Origin: Magnetococcales bacterium
GTDB taxonomy: Bacteria > Pseudomonadota > Magnetococcia > Magnetococcales > Magnetaquicoccaceae
Reading direction: 5' to 3'
DNA: 36,738 bases
Assembly (NCBI GenBank): GCA_015232825.1
Contig: JADFYY010000010.1
Span: 1 to 36,738, forward strand
Shown: positions 8,527 to 16,252 of the stretch, one piece after another
Layout of the letters: the number at the start of each line of letters is the position of its first letter
Position numbering within the stretch: the first letter of the stretch is position 1
Position numbers and translations under genes: made by a program
Notes under the pieces: model-generated
The model's database searches: none
Told to the model about the DNA's origin: nothing
Seen by the model: only the letters and a program-made list of their open reading frames with translations

Positions 8527-9288
8527 ATGACTTGTTTGCGTGTATTGTTGGCGGGAGTTGTGGTGTTGGCGGGGATGCCGGTTTTGTCTGGCTGTGTGCC
8601 GATGGACTCTCCGAATGGCTCCATTAGTTCGGGCTTTTTGGGGGAACGTCGTAGCCCAGATGCTGCCATTGAGGATAATTTGTTGGCCATGAAACTGCGC
8701 AGTTATTACATGCGTAGCGACAAGGTGAGTTTGGCCAATATCAATGTGTCGGTCTATCAGGGGGAGGTGTTACTGACTGGAACGGCGGCCTCGCAAGAAG
8801 AGATAGACACCGCCTTGGATATTGCCAAAAACACGCGCGGTGTGGGGAAGGTCCATTCGGAACTTAAGGTGCAGCATGCCACTCTTGGAGACCACACCAA
8901 GGATGCCTGGTATACCAACGAGGTCAAGGTTCGTCTATTGGCTGACGAGTATGTGCGGGGTCTGGATATTCGGGTCGAGACTACCAAGGGGATCGTCTAT
9001 CTGACGGGTACGGCTCAATCGGTCGCGGAACGGACCCGCGCCATAGAGATTGCCCGACAGGTCAGTGGTGTCAAAGAAGTGGTCTCTTATATCAATGTGG
9101 ATGGCAAATCCCAACCGCTCTCTCCCAAAGCTGAGTCGAAACCGGAGAAGTCTCCGACTGTGGCTCCTGTGCGCATGGGAGATTCCGCGCCAACCGATGT
9201 CCCATTAAAGCGGGGCAATACCGTGACCACCGCGCCCATTCCTTCTGGATCACCCAAACCGGGGGCTTCCATTGACAGCGGTTTCTGA
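8527..9288 (+). CDS. BON-domain outer-membrane lipoprotein (DolP/YraP-like)
   Basis: 253 residues. The signal peptide ends in a lipobox, VLSGC (Cys23). Two BON domains follow, about 45-115 (ending GVGKVHSELKV) and 120-190 (ending GVKEVVSYINV), each with the VYQGEVLLTG or TKGIVYLTG core. A Pro/Ser/Lys-rich tail completes the protein. DolP-type proteins bind anionic phospholipid at the outer membrane and help envelope integrity. The yraN neighbour supports orthology to YraP/DolP. AAGGGGAG lies seven bases before ATG 8527. The 3' end overlaps the next gene by 17 bases. Confidence 0.88.
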   Translation: MTCLRVLLAGVVVLAGMPVLSGCVPMDSPNGSISSGFLGERRSPDAAIEDNLLAMKLRSYYMRSDKVSLANINVSVYQGEVLLTGTAASQEEIDTALDIAKNTRGVGKVHSELKVQHATLGDHTKDAWYTNEVKVRLLADEYVRGLDIRVETTKGIVYLTGTAQSVAERTRAIEIARQVSGVKEVVSYINVDGKSQPLSPKAESKPEKSPTVAPVRMGDSAPTDVPLKRGNTVTTAPIPSGSPKPGASIDSGF

Positions 9289-10672
9289 TCTGGACGCCAC
9301 ATTTCTGGACGAATTGGCCACGGCGGTTGGGAGTGAACGCCTGCATGTCGGGGCCGCTCAGCGAGAGGCGTATGCTTGGGATAATACGGGGCGTCGGTTT
9401 TTGCCTCAAGCCGTTGTGTTGCCAGAAACGCAAGAGCAGGTTGCCGGGGTGTTGCGTGCGTGTCATCGAGCCCAAGTTCCTGTGGTGCCTCGCGGGGCTG
9501 GCACTGGGTGTGTGGGGGGGGGGTTGGCGGTTCAAGGGGGGGTGATTCTCTCGACGCAACGATTGAACCGCATCTTGATGGTTGCACCAGAAGACCGACT
9601 GGTTGTGGTGGAACCGGGTGTGGTCAATGCCGATTTACAGGCGTTCTTGTTGCCTCATGGACTGTTTTGGCCGCCAGATCCCTCTTCGGCCCGTTCTTGT
9701 ACCATTGGCGGCAATCTGGCCATGTGCGCGGCTGGACCCAATGCGGTGCGGTATGGTGTGACCCGGAATTGGGTGCTGGGTCTTGAGGTGGTTCTTGCTG
9801 ACGGCAGTTTGATGCGTACCGGTGGGTATACGACCAAGGGCGTGGTGGGCTATGACCTGACCCAACTCCTGATTGGTTCGGAAGGTACTTTGGCCGTGGT
9901 GGTAAAGGCCATCTTGAAATTGGCTCCACGACCAGAGGCGCGGCGATTGATGCGAGCCTCGTTTCGCACCATGGCGGCGGCGGCTCAGGCTGTGGCTGGC
10001 GTGATGAGTCGGGGTGATCCGCCAGCGGCGTTGGAGTTTTTGGATCCAGCCGCTTTGGAACTGTTGCGTGGTCAGGAAGTCGGTGTCGGTCATCCTCAGG
10101 CTCAGGCATTGTTGCTGTTGGAGGTGGTCGGATCATCCGAGGATGTGGATGGCAAGGCGCGTGAGATGATGGCCCGTATCGAGCCGTTTGATCCTCTGGA
10201 AACGCTGTTGGCTGCCAATGAGCAGGAGGCTAAACGGGTTTGGGCGGCCCGTTATGCCCTTTCTCCGACGTTGACCAAGATCGCGCCAAGACGGATCAAC
10301 GAGGATGTGGTGGTGCCGGTTTCGCGTTTGGCCAATTTGGTTGATGGATTGGCTGTCATTTCTTTAGAAACCGGGGTTACCATTGTCAGCTTCGGACATG
10401 CGGGCAATGGCAACATTCACGTCAACCTGTTGACCAATCCCGCAGATCCGGAACTTGAAAGGCGTGCCAAACAGGCGTTGGATCGGGTGTTTCGCTTGGT
10501 GCTTGATCTGAATGGAACCCTGTCTGGTGAACATGGGGTCGGCATCATGAAGCGGGATTATATCCATTGGGAGCTGGATCCATCTTCCTTGAAAATGCAT
10601 CAAAAGATCAAAAATCTTTTGGATCCCGTGGGGATTTTGAATCCTGGAAAGGTTTTTGTTGTAAACGATTGA
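9272..10672 (+). CDS. FAD-linked oxidase, GlcD/D-lactate dehydrogenase family
   Basis: 466 residues. The PCMH-type FAD domain is clear: VPVVPRGAGTGCVGGG, ILSTQRLNRI, CTIGGNLAMCAAGPNAVRYG and a second FAD segment around LLIGSEGTL. The C-terminal substrate domain has FGHAGNGNIHVNL and GEHGVGIMKR. This family oxidises glycolate, D-lactate or another 2-hydroxyacid and passes electrons to the respiratory chain. The substrate cannot be read from sequence, and no glcE/glcF partner is nearby. The predicted TTG start at 9272 lies inside the previous gene after a GGGGG run, so coupling is likely, but the exact start is uncertain. An alternative call is Ldh2-type D-lactate dehydrogenase. Confidence 0.88.
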   Translation: MTAVSDLDATFLDELATAVGSERLHVGAAQREAYAWDNTGRRFLPQAVVLPETQEQVAGVLRACHRAQVPVVPRGAGTGCVGGGLAVQGGVILSTQRLNRILMVAPEDRLVVVEPGVVNADLQAFLLPHGLFWPPDPSSARSCTIGGNLAMCAAGPNAVRYGVTRNWVLGLEVVLADGSLMRTGGYTTKGVVGYDLTQLLIGSEGTLAVVVKAILKLAPRPEARRLMRASFRTMAAAAQAVAGVMSRGDPPAALEFLDPAALELLRGQEVGVGHPQAQALLLLEVVGSSEDVDGKAREMMARIEPFDPLETLLAANEQEAKRVWAARYALSPTLTKIAPRRINEDVVVPVSRLANLVDGLAVISLETGVTIVSFGHAGNGNIHVNLLTNPADPELERRAKQALDRVFRLVLDLNGTLSGEHGVGIMKRDYIHWELDPSSLKMHQKIKNLLDPVGILNPGKVFVVND

Positions 10673-10698
10673 CTTTTGCAGGGATATTCAAGTACTGT
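10669..10698 (+). promoter_or_regulatory. Putative sigma-70-type promoter for dksA
   Basis: TTGACT (10669-10674) and TACTGT (10693-10698) are separated by 18 bases, starting at the end of the GlcD-like gene and lying 32 bases before the dksA start. The -35 matches well and the -10 only moderately. It would give dksA its own transcription. Confidence 0.4.
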
Positions 10699-10730
10699 TT
10701 ACCCGTCTTTACCTGCATGGAGAATTGATT

Positions 10731-11177
10731 ATGAAAATCGCCGACATCCAATTGCCCGAAGGTTACAGACCCTCTGAGGACGAGGAGTTCATGTGTCCAA
10801 ATCAGAGGGCATTTTTCCGTAAACTGTTGCTGGAATGGGCTGAGCAACTACAAGAAGAAGCGGAAAAGACGGTCACCATCATGACCGAGGAGAAGGCCAT
10901 CTTTGCCGATCCAACGGATCGCGCCTCCTTGGAAACCGACCGTAATTTCGAGTTGCGTACCCGTGACCGGGAACGCAAGCTGATCTCCAAAATTAAGCGA
11001 ACCATTGAGGCCATCGAGGAAAATCAATATGGTTACTGCGAAGATTGTGGCGTGGAAATCGGTCTGCGTCGTCTGGAGGCCCGTCCCGTGACCGATCTTT
11101 GCATCACTTGCAAGACCGCTGCAGAACGTCAGGAAAAGGTAACCCGCGTCGTCGAAGATATCAACTTTGATACTTGA
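10731..11177 (+). CDS. dksA: RNA polymerase-binding transcription factor DksA
   Basis: 148 residues, the usual DksA length. The coiled coil contains the tip motif DPTDRAS, whose two aspartates reach into the RNA polymerase secondary channel. The C-terminal zinc finger has four cysteines (C103, C106, C124, C127: YCEDCG and CITC). DksA works with ppGpp to reset transcription of rRNA and biosynthetic promoters. ATG 10731 is chosen over an upstream TTG because GGAG lies eight bases before it. A hairpin terminator follows directly, so the gene ends its transcription unit. Confidence 0.97.
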   Translation: MKIADIQLPEGYRPSEDEEFMCPNQRAFFRKLLLEWAEQLQEEAEKTVTIMTEEKAIFADPTDRASLETDRNFELRTRDRERKLISKIKRTIEAIEENQYGYCEDCGVEIGLRRLEARPVTDLCITCKTAAERQEKVTRVVEDINFDT

Positions 11178-11201
11178 TATCTCTCAATTTTTGTTGGTTT
11201 G

Positions 11202-11231
11202 TATGGGGTACTAAGAATACCCCATATCTTT
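11202..11231 (+). terminator. Rho-independent terminator after dksA
   Basis: A perfect nine-base inverted repeat, TATGGGGTA / TACCCCATA, with a seven-base loop, followed on the plus strand by TCTTTT. It lies between the convergent dksA and TolC-like genes. The minus-strand side lacks a T run, so it mainly serves dksA. Confidence 0.75.
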
Positions 11232-11235
11232 TGTG

Positions 11236-12972
11236 TTACCTCTGTTTCGATTGATCTTTTCCTTGCGAAAATATTTCCCGTGTAATTTCTTCTGAATAGG
11301 CCATCCAAAACGAATCATCGTTTGCCCCCTCCTGCGACGGAATCTTTAAATGGGAGGTGGGTTTTGTTTCGATGATCCATTCTGGGGTCGCCACACCGTC
11401 AGGCGAGATGCTGTTTGGTTGGTTTTTCAAATGGGATTCGGGTTTTGTCTCGATGATCCATTCTGGGGTTGCCACATCCGACGGGATGGAACCGTGTGGT
11501 TTTTTGATCACCCCGTCCTCTGTTATTCCTTGAAACTCTCCTCGGTCCCAAGCCGTCAATCGGGCGGCAATGGTCTGTTCCAAAGCTTGCGTATCCTGCT
11601 CCTCTTGTGGGTCTGCCAACACATCCGAGCCAAGGGTGACAAAAAAGGCTCCGACTGCATTGCGCAATTCCGCATAAGCGACATCCCGCCGTGTCGTGGC
11701 GGTGATCCGTTCAGCCTCCCGATGAATCAAGTCGAGTTCGTTCATCGAGGTCGCTTGCTGTCCAGCCTGAGCATGCTTGTAAGCCCGTTCGTTGACGTCG
11801 CTCAAGGCACGGGCTGTCTCATATTCCTCTTTGGCTTGCAGCAGACGTCGATAACCAACATGAACTTGGGCCAGTACGCTGATGCTTAAGGAGCGTCGCA
11901 TCCACTCTTGGTGTTCTTCCTGAGAACGGGAGACGGCAATCTGGGATGGGGCGGTGATTAGGTTCAATAGATTCCAAACCAGTTTAACGCCGGATTCTGC
12001 CCAGACATGATTGATATAAGCGTCTCCACTGTTATACTCCCGCGAACTCTTGAACTCCACGCCCGGTAGCATGCGCAACATCTCTTTGTAGGTTTCCAGG
12101 GATTGAATTCGAGCCTGATAATCCTTCTCACGCAGTTCGGGTCTTTGCTGCAGAGCCAATCTTTCCAAACGCTCCAAAGATGGAAATTGCTCAAGATCCG
12201 GTAACGGGGACTCCTTGGGTGCGGTTAGCTCAAAGGTGTCGCCTGGATTGATGTTCATCAATTCTGCCAACGTTACCTTGGCTCCTGATAATCCTTTCCA
12301 ACTCTCTTGAATCTGTTGCCAAGTTTTCAACAACATCCTTTGATAATCCAAGAGCTGCATAGGAGGCTGTAGACGTTGACGTTCCGCTTCCCTAGCATTG
12401 TTGAGAGCCATTCGTACCCGGTTTAAGAGCGGATCCATCTGAGATTGCAGATGCTGGGCCGCCCAGGCGCGCCAAAAGGTGGTTTGCACATCCTGGATTA
12501 AATGATGGGCTGCTTTGCGACGCAACTCTTGTGCAATCAACACGCGGTCTGTCTGTTGGCGGGTGTGCAGATAACTGACACCAAAATCCAGGATATTCCA
12601 GGCCACGGAAAGGGAGTTGGAACTCTCAAACAGATTTTGTGACTCTGTGGTGAGTCGGTTCCGTTCTTCATGCTTGGAGGTCAGTGCCAAGGAGGGTAAT
12701 TGATGATACGATGCAACATTGGTCAGACCCTGAGCTAGGGCAACGTCCATGGCCTTGACCCGTGTGGCCAGATGATAACGAATGGCCCGCGCCATCGCTG
12801 TTTCGAGCGTTACCGGGCCAGGAGGAAGGGGAGGGGTGGCAAAAATGGCTTCCTGGTCGGCAACAATGCGCTCTTCTCTCTCCTCGACAGTTAGCGGGAC
12901 GGGCAAAGTTGCACACCCGCCTAAACCGGCGACAAAAAAGAGGATTAATCCCTTAGAATGGAAACAAAACAT
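11236..12972 (-). CDS. TolC-family outer-membrane efflux lipoprotein
   Basis: 578 residues. The lipobox GLGGC puts the acylated Cys at 20. Two OEP repeats follow: an N-terminal one beginning TLETAMARAIRYHLATRVKAMDVALAQG, and a second around residues 265-440 with LERLALQQRPELREKDYQARIQ. Such proteins form trimeric channels for type I secretion or RND/MFS pumps; no membrane-fusion protein or pump gene is adjacent, so the substrate is unknown. After about residue 470 comes an unusual tail carrying two copies of a 27-residue unit with the core VATPEWIIETKP. An AAGGA ribosome site lies six bases before the ATG. Confidence 0.87.
   Translation of the reverse strand: MFCFHSKGLILFFVAGLGGCATLPVPLTVEEREERIVADQEAIFATPPLPPGPVTLETAMARAIRYHLATRVKAMDVALAQGLTNVASYHQLPSLALTSKHEERNRLTTESQNLFESSNSLSVAWNILDFGVSYLHTRQQTDRVLIAQELRRKAAHHLIQDVQTTFWRAWAAQHLQSQMDPLLNRVRMALNNAREAERQRLQPPMQLLDYQRMLLKTWQQIQESWKGLSGAKVTLAELMNINPGDTFELTAPKESPLPDLEQFPSLERLERLALQQRPELREKDYQARIQSLETYKEMLRMLPGVEFKSSREYNSGDAYINHVWAESGVKLVWNLLNLITAPSQIAVSRSQEEHQEWMRRSLSISVLAQVHVGYRRLLQAKEEYETARALSDVNERAYKHAQAGQQATSMNELDLIHREAERITATTRRDVAYAELRNAVGAFFVTLGSDVLADPQEEQDTQALEQTIAARLTAWDRGEFQGITEDGVIKKPHGSIPSDVATPEWIIETKPESHLKNQPNSISPDGVATPEWIIETKPTSHLKIPSQEGANDDSFWMAYSEEITREIFSQGKDQSKQR
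11348..11476 (-). repeat. Tandem 81-bp (27-residue) repeat in the TolC-like gene
   Basis: Two copies with an 81-base period. Positions 11348-11395 and 11429-11476 match at 43 of 48 bases, and both encode VATPEWIIETKP-x-SHLK. The substitutions that separate them are mostly silent in the core, so the duplicated peptide looks conserved rather than decaying. Confidence 0.85.
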
Positions 12973-13300
12973 GCATGATCCTTCGTTTTAGTTTGTCATC
13001 CGTGTCACATTCCATTTGCGACCAGAATTCTCCTGCATTCCAGATGCCATTTTTTTTTACATGGTAAAATAAAATGGACAGTTTAATCAATTCATTGATT
13101 TTTAAGAGGATGCCAGTAAAAACGCCCAATGCATCGATCCTCTGTTTGTTACGAAAATGGACAGTTTCATATCCCGAATTGTAAATATTTTAATTTATTG
13201 TTTGAAAAACGCAATGTTACGTATTATTTTTAATTGGCCTTCATATTGCTCTATACTGTCTTAAGTTCAAGAAAAACCTCTTTTATTTGGAGTGCGCACC
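12973..13300. other. AT-rich intergenic region with probable promoters
   Basis: This 328-base stretch separates the divergent TolC-like and exported-protein genes and holds no convincing ORF. It contains two direct copies of AAAATGGACAGTTT flanking an imperfect hairpin. Close to the plus-strand gene is a TATACT (13252-13257) that could be a -10 box, though its -35 is poor. GGAG at 13289-13292 is the ribosome site of the next gene. Confidence 0.6.
13071..13167. repeat. Direct repeat pair flanking an imperfect hairpin
   Basis: AAAATGGACAGTTT occurs at 13071-13084 and again at 13154-13167. Between them AAGAGGAT and ATCCTCT form an inverted repeat with a long loop. It could be an operator pair or the remnant of a small mobile element. 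No protein is encoded. Confidence 0.5.
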
Positions 13301-14062
13301 ATGGATCAAGTCAATCAATTCACTCATTCCCGTCTGCCCAATCGGTTGCGGGCTGCTTTGTGCGTTGGTGCCATTTTGGCTTCCGGGTCATTAGCCCATG
13401 CTGAAAATCTGATTGTTTTTAAGGCCGTTGGCGTTTCCCTGACTGTCGGGCAGTCTCTGGATGGCTCGCAACCTTTGCATCTCAAGGCTGGCGAAAAGGT
13501 GGAGATGATCGCTGCCAATGGCCGTATGATCAAGCTGTCCGGTCCTTATGATCAAGCCCCGGCTCCAGAGGGTTCCAACAAGGGCGAGAGCCTTGCCACC
13601 TCCTTGAAAGCCATGGTCGCTTCCAATGCAGAAGACTCCTCTGGCATGGGAATCACCCGGTCCGCCACTTCGGTTCTGCAATCAGGCGGGAAGGGGTGGA
13701 TCCCAGAACCTTGGCTCATCAATGTCACCCTTTCTGGTAACCACTGTCAGCGGGTGGGACAACCGGTTGTCTTTTGGCGTCCTGAAAGCGAACGGGAGTC
13801 GCAAGTCCGTTTGTCAGTCGATGGGGATTCCTGGATCGCCAAGACCAATTGGCCTGCGGGAGCCGAAAAATTGGCACCACCAGCCTCGATGCCTTTTCAT
13901 GATGGCGGGGTCTATCAGATCACTCTGGATAATGCCGTCAAGAGCGACTTGACCATGACACTGATTCCAGCACAGGTGACGGCCATCCCGGTCATGGCCG
14001 CATGGATGCAAGAGAGCGGATGCCATGCTCAATCCATGGCCTTGCTGCGGACCCTTAAATGA
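13301..14062 (+). CDS. Exported protein of unknown function preceding a CHASE2 cyclase
   Basis: 253 residues from ATG 13301, which has GGAG eight bases upstream. The signal peptide ends in LAHA-EN at about residue 36. The following segment, LIVFKAVGVSLTVGQSLDG, then HLKAGEKVEMIAANGRMIKLSGPYD, is beta-rich and weakly resembles FecR-like domains that often sit beside CHASE2 cyclases. Two cysteines (in NHCQRVG and SGCHAQ) could form a periplasmic disulfide. It lies 32 bases before the cyclase on the same strand. A role as a periplasmic partner of the cyclase's sensory domain is inference; the family is not firmly recognised. Confidence 0.75.
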   Translation: MDQVNQFTHSRLPNRLRAALCVGAILASGSLAHAENLIVFKAVGVSLTVGQSLDGSQPLHLKAGEKVEMIAANGRMIKLSGPYDQAPAPEGSNKGESLATSLKAMVASNAEDSSGMGITRSATSVLQSGGKGWIPEPWLINVTLSGNHCQRVGQPVVFWRPESERESQVRLSVDGDSWIAKTNWPAGAEKLAPPASMPFHDGGVYQITLDNAVKSDLTMTLIPAQVTAIPVMAAWMQESGCHAQSMALLRTLK

Positions 14063-14094
14063 TGCAAACCATTGTCACTCACAAACAGGCCTGA

Positions 14095-16059
14095 ATGCGC
14101 ACCGGGGGGCTGCGGGGGGCCTGGATTCTTGCCGTTTTCGTGACTTTGTCCGCCTTGCTGGGGTGGGGCAGTGTGCAACATTTGGCGATTTTGCGCATGA
14201 TTGAGCAATGGGTTGGCGATTTGCGCATCGCCACCTTGCAGCCCCTTGAACCCCAGCATCCAGAGATCATTGTGGTTGCCATTACCGAAGAGACGCTGGA
14301 ACAGTTCCCATACCGCGCTCCCATTGATCGGAAATTTTTGAGCGACCTCTTGCAGACCTTGGAACAACGTAAAGCCAAGGCCATTTTTTTGGATATCTTG
14401 TTGGATCAACCGACCGAACAAGAAAAAGATACCGCATTGCGTACCACATTGCGCCAAATGCGTATTCCCACAGTGGTCAGTTATATTTATGGCCAAAGTT
14501 TCTTGACGGACAAGCAGACCGAATTTTTGAATGAATTCGTACCGGTTGCTCAACGGGGCATGGCCAATCTGGTCAAGGACCGCTTTGACAACACGGTACG
14601 CTGGATCTATCCAGGCAATGATGGCCCGGATGGGTATTTGCTGGGTGTGGCCGGTCTGCTGGTTAAACATCTGGGAGTTGAGCCCCCACGAGAACAGATC
14701 TCCATGGATTGGCATGGACGACCCGATTTCAACACCGAACCCTTTGTGATTTATCCCGCTCATCTGGTTCCTATGTTGCCTGCAGAGTGGTTTGCTGGCA
14801 AAATTATGATGATCGGCGCGGATCTCTCTCTCACCGACCGCCACCGTACCCCATTTTCAGCTGTGGCCCCCATTGGCACGGGACTCTATCAGTTTGGCAC
14901 CCCTGGTGTGGTAATTCACGCCCATGCCGTAGCCCAGCTTTTGCGTCAACAAGATTCTGTCGCTTTGAGTGGCACAATGCAGAGTGTTTTGATGCTTGGA
15001 GCTGCGACCGTTGGTGTTTTGTGGGCCATTTCCACATTGGCTCTTGTCCCCCGTTTGCTCATGGCATTGGTCACAACGATTTTGTATTGGGTGGCGGGAT
15101 TCCAGATTTTTCATCAAGGTGGTCCGCTTTTACCGTTGCTTGCACCTACCTTGGCTTTTGTCCTGGCTTTGGCATCTGGGGAGTTGTATCTCGGACGGGA
15201 AGATCGGGAACAAAGAAAATTTATCAAAAATGCCTTTAGTCGCTACCTAGCACCAACGGTGGTGGAGCAACTCCTCAACAATCGGGACTCCTTACGTCTC
15301 GGTGGTGAACGGCGGGAGATGACTTTCTTGTTTACAGATGTTGCTGATTTTACTACATTTTCCGAGAAAGTGGATGCTACTGCATTGACCCACTTGTTGA
15401 ATCAGTATTTAAATGGTTTGTGCCAAGTGATTTTGCGTCACGAGGGGACGGTGATCAATTTTATTGGGGATGCGGTGTTCGCCCTGTTCGGCGCGCCAGC
15501 CCGTCAGGCCGATCACCCAGCCAGGGCCATGGCTTGCGCCTTGGAGATGGATCTTTTTGCCCTATCTTTTCAGCAACAGATGCGCCAACAAGGGATTGAT
15601 TTTGGCATCACCCGGATTGGTGTCCATACCGGCTATGCCGCCATTGGCAACATGGGTTCGGAAGATCGTTTTCAGTACACCTCTTTGGGAGACGCGGTCA
15701 ACATTGCCGCTCGTCTGGAGGGATTCAACAAGTATATCGGCAGTCGGGTTGCCGTTTCCGAAGAGACGGCCAGTCGTTGTGTCCATCTGCCCGCCCGTCC
15801 CATAGCGGCGGTGATTTTGAAGGGCAAGACCTTGCCTATCACGGTTTTTGAACCTTTAACCCAAGAGCGGGCCACATCTCCGGCCATTCAACGGTATCGA
15901 GAGGCCTATTCCTTGTTGGAAATGGGTCATCCTGAAGCGTCTATGCCGCTGTTTCAAGAGTTGGCCAACGGGGACACACCAGATCCGTGCGCGGTGTTTC
16001 ATCTTGCCCGTATCGAAGGGGGTGCGCAAAATACCGCTGTGCGTATGGAATCCAAATAA
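14095..16059 (+). CDS. CHASE2-domain class III adenylate/guanylate cyclase
   Basis: 654 residues. One N-terminal helix (about 8-28), a periplasmic CHASE2 sensor (about 35-295), three C-terminal CHASE2 helices (about 297-365), then a cyclase catalytic domain (about 405-590) and a short TPR-like tail. Metal-binding aspartates are present at D415 (FTDVADF) and D459 (NFIGDAV); YTSLGDAVNIAARLE with T529 forms the adenine-side and ribose-binding strand. The usual lysine before F-I-G-D is an asparagine here (N455), so substrate choice (ATP or GTP) cannot be assumed. The start lacks a strong ribosome site, and coupling to the upstream exported protein is plausible. The product would be cAMP or another cyclic nucleotide in the cytoplasm in response to a periplasmic cue. 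Confidence 0.9.
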   Translation: MRTGGLRGAWILAVFVTLSALLGWGSVQHLAILRMIEQWVGDLRIATLQPLEPQHPEIIVVAITEETLEQFPYRAPIDRKFLSDLLQTLEQRKAKAIFLDILLDQPTEQEKDTALRTTLRQMRIPTVVSYIYGQSFLTDKQTEFLNEFVPVAQRGMANLVKDRFDNTVRWIYPGNDGPDGYLLGVAGLLVKHLGVEPPREQISMDWHGRPDFNTEPFVIYPAHLVPMLPAEWFAGKIMMIGADLSLTDRHRTPFSAVAPIGTGLYQFGTPGVVIHAHAVAQLLRQQDSVALSGTMQSVLMLGAATVGVLWAISTLALVPRLLMALVTTILYWVAGFQIFHQGGPLLPLLAPTLAFVLALASGELYLGREDREQRKFIKNAFSRYLAPTVVEQLLNNRDSLRLGGERREMTFLFTDVADFTTFSEKVDATALTHLLNQYLNGLCQVILRHEGTVINFIGDAVFALFGAPARQADHPARAMACALEMDLFALSFQQQMRQQGIDFGITRIGVHTGYAAIGNMGSEDRFQYTSLGDAVNIAARLEGFNKYIGSRVAVSEETASRCVHLPARPIAAVILKGKTLPITVFEPLTQERATSPAIQRYREAYSLLEMGHPEASMPLFQELANGDTPDPCAVFHLARIEGGAQNTAVRMESK

Positions 16060-16252
16060 GACCTTCACCCCTGCCGACTTTTTTTTGACGCCTCTTTGTC
16101 TGCAACCTTTTTGACAATCAAGAACAACGAATTGAAATGATTGAATTATAGAAGCGGCATAGTTATTGCAACTTTCTATAACAGGATTAACAATGGTCAG
16201 CGTGACCTCAATTTTTTCTTGATCGTAAACTTAGAAACATAAGGATGTTGAC

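Noticed and set aside
9324-10136. Long antisense frames in the GlcD-like gene
   Set aside because: High-GC shadow frames rich in Pro, His and Arg, with no start signals; the sense gene is unmistakable.
16060-16252. Heat-shock (sigma-32) promoter before the Hsp70 gene
   Set aside because: TTGAA-like boxes exist, but no CCCCAT-type -10 at a suitable distance was found.
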